The notes under the pieces were generated by a model. The model was given only the letters and a program-made list of their open reading frames with translations. It did not search any database and was not told the DNA's origin. DNA of 10,540 bases, taken from NCBI GenBank assembly GCA_003990745.1, contig RBNI01007212.1, positions 1 to 10,540 of the forward strand, in the 5' to 3' direction. The position numbers and the translations under genes were made by a program. Shown one piece after another: positions 9,349 through 10,540 of the stretch; positions within the stretch are counted from its first letter, which is position 1, and each line of letters begins with the position of its first letter. This DNA is from Jimgerdemannia flammicorona. Taxonomy: Eukaryota > Mucoromycota > Endogonomycetes > Endogonales > Endogonaceae.

Positions 9349-9789
9349 TGTAAGTGCACAACCTCCAAGTCACAGAAATCACATGTCACCCTCTTAACAA
9401 GCCACTGAAATAACACGCGACCTCTGAACAAATCTGGAAATCACCTGTGTGATCACGAAGCTGAGTCAAACAGAAGTCACAGCATACAAAGCTGAGTCAA
9501 TACGAAGTCATAGAACACAAGGTTCACACAAACGGAATCTTACCAATCAAGAACAGATATATATATACTGAGCCTGAGATGCATCAAAACAGAGAACTAA
9601 AACAAATAACAACCACAACTTCCAAATACACAAACATGACCACCGAAATCTACAACTGCATCTGCGCTGACATTTGGAATGCCATTGTCAACCGAGCCAC
9701 ACTCCCTCTGCCCCTCATGAATATCCATAGCCTAGCACCCCTCTACTTTGTGGAAGCCAGATAGAATGCTCTGAACATGCTTAATGAGA
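9349..9789 (+). repeat. Second copy of the tandem unit, uninterrupted
   Basis: It starts TGTAAGTGCACAACCTCCAA and matches 8449-9348 minus the insertion through …GAACATGCTTAATGAG. Beyond that point copy 2 continues into the rest of the reading frame (ACCCACCAG…), while copy 1 runs straight into copy 2. So copy 2 retains the fuller context and the duplication endpoint lies inside the frame. Many differences between copies are transitions, though transversions and small shifts also occur. Confidence 0.85.
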
Positions 9790-10259
9790 CCCACCAGATT
9801 GGACAAATCTCAAGCTACTATCAGATCGGCTGCCTCCTGGAAGATATGGTCAAACACTACCATGATACAGACATTACTCAGATGTCTCAATACCAGAAGC
9901 TCATCACCTGCAAACACCGAGAACTCTTTTATGAGTATAGCACCTTTATTTCCCACCTCTGAGTTACTACTAGCAAAATGATTGCTACCCTGTCCTATGG
10001 CCAAATCGATGACATGATACAAGAACTCAACCACAAGTATCTCGAATACATTCAGACTACCGACAGAACCTTCTCGCACCCCAATGACCACATCCTGCAA
10101 ATGCCCCAAGTTGGATATGCCATGAAGGACATCTATGATATAATCCACTTCAACAAAGATGAAGCAGAAGACAATGATCTCTCTGATGCTGACATGACCT
10201 CAAGCCAAGGATCTCTACCAACCCTGATTACACTACCAATCTTGCCGATGAACTTATAA
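9636..10259 (+). pseudogene. Unrecognised ~207-codon reading frame broken by two stops
   Basis: A single frame runs from ATG 9636 (context CAAACATGACC) to TAA 10257-10259. It is interrupted only by TAG at 9762-9764 and TGA at 9960-9962, with no frameshift. Each stop is one transition from a sense codon: TAG from CAG or TGG (copy 1 has TGG at the aligned position), and TGA from CGA. Across the stops the sequence keeps an even protein-like character. It starts MTTEIYNCICADIWNAIV, then has segments such as ISSYYQIGCLLEDMVKHYHD and LSYGQIDDMIQELNHKYLEY. The tail is acidic (DEAEDNDLSDAD), followed by a Ser/Thr/Pro-rich end. It looks soluble and helical, with no signal peptide or membrane segment. 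I do not recognise the family. It could be a decayed repeat-borne gene (gag-like or accessory) or a former host gene. An upstream ATG at 9579 is in frame but in less protein-like sequence. Confidence 0.6.
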
Positions 10260-10287
10260 CAGTTTATAACCATATATGTAGTGCTCC

Positions 10288-10382
10288 GAACGAGTCAATT
10301 CGAATCAAATCCGGATTCGATTCGTCACATGACGGATTGATCCGAATCTCAAATCCGAAGCCATCCGAATCAACTCGGATTA
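10288..10382 (+). repeat. Degenerate CCGAAT-rich flank of the minisatellite
   Basis: Scattered ATCCGAAT and ATTCGAAT words occur in irregular spacing and both orientations. They include the palindromes AATCCGGATT (about 10307-10316) and CGGATTAATCCG (10376-10387). This looks like decayed or rearranged units leading into the regular array. Confidence 0.6.
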
Positions 10383-10540
10383 ATCCGAATCGCCCCATCC
10401 GAATCACCCCATCCGAATCACCCATCCGAACCACCCCAATCCGAATCACTCAATCCGAATCACTCAATCCGAATCACTCAATCCGAATCACTCAATCCGA
10501 ATCACTCAATTCGAATCCTCCAATTCGAATCCTCCAATTC
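10383..10540 (+). repeat. 14-bp minisatellite running off the window edge
   Basis: Units start ATCCGAATC. Four variable units of 13-15 bp (10383-10438) are followed by five identical 14-mers ATCCGAATCACTCA (10439-10508). Two 14-mers ATTCGAATCCTCCA (10509-10536) and the start of another complete what is visible. The array continues beyond the window. Confidence 0.95.

Noticed and set aside
10439..10536. CRISPR-like array
   Set aside because: The 14-bp units are directly abutting with no unique spacers; this is a minisatellite in a eukaryotic genome.
10505..10540. tRNA B-box-like ATTCGAATCC
   Set aside because: It arises from the minisatellite unit, and no A box or cloverleaf can be formed.

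Overview
The window looks like a piece of a filamentous fungal (probably ascomycete) nuclear genome. The two protein genes I can model have short introns of 71-108 bp (one of 243 bp) with GT..AG ends, several with CTAAC-type branch sites. Codon use in the genes is GC-leaning, and the rest of the window carries poly(A) tracts, decayed repeats and very AT-rich DNA. The organism cannot be named from the sequence alone.

Layout. Positions 1-1994 are gene-poor, with homopolymer tracts and no coding region I can defend. Positions 2028-3936 (+) hold a five-exon gene for a 514-residue membrane protein with an N-terminal cytochrome b5-type heme domain. About 300 bp downstream, 4236-5506 (+) is a six-exon gene for a 218-residue Bud32/PRPK-type kinase, the kinase subunit of the KEOPS complex that makes the t6A modification in tRNA. 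The two genes are tandem neighbours with no obvious functional link. Positions 5507-6574 carry no gene, only microsatellite and poly(A) tracts.

From 6575 the window becomes a repeat graveyard. A decayed fragment of the large-subunit rRNA gene lies on the minus strand (6575-6993). It is followed by AT-rich DNA containing two tandem copies of a unit of about 390-400 bp (7365-8154), then a possible small solo LTR (8198-8400). Next is a tandemly duplicated unit of about 450 bp (8449-9348 and 9349-9789). Its first copy is split by a poly(A)-tailed retroposed insertion (8784-9228) with a perfect 14-bp target-site duplication. The second copy runs into an unrecognised pseudogene reading frame (9636-10259) with two premature stops. 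The window ends in a 14-bp minisatellite that runs off the edge.

Taken together, a conventional gene-containing half abuts a compartment of decayed and nested repeats, as in fungal genomes split into gene-rich and AT-rich blocks. The most informative point is the order of events on the right: tandem duplication, transition-rich decay, then a comparatively young retroposition. I see no defence system, CRISPR array, biosynthetic cluster or other clearly new system. The least explained items are the unknown pseudogene family, the AT-rich tandem repeat with its conserved hairpin, and the multi-histidine membrane domain of the cytochrome b5 gene.
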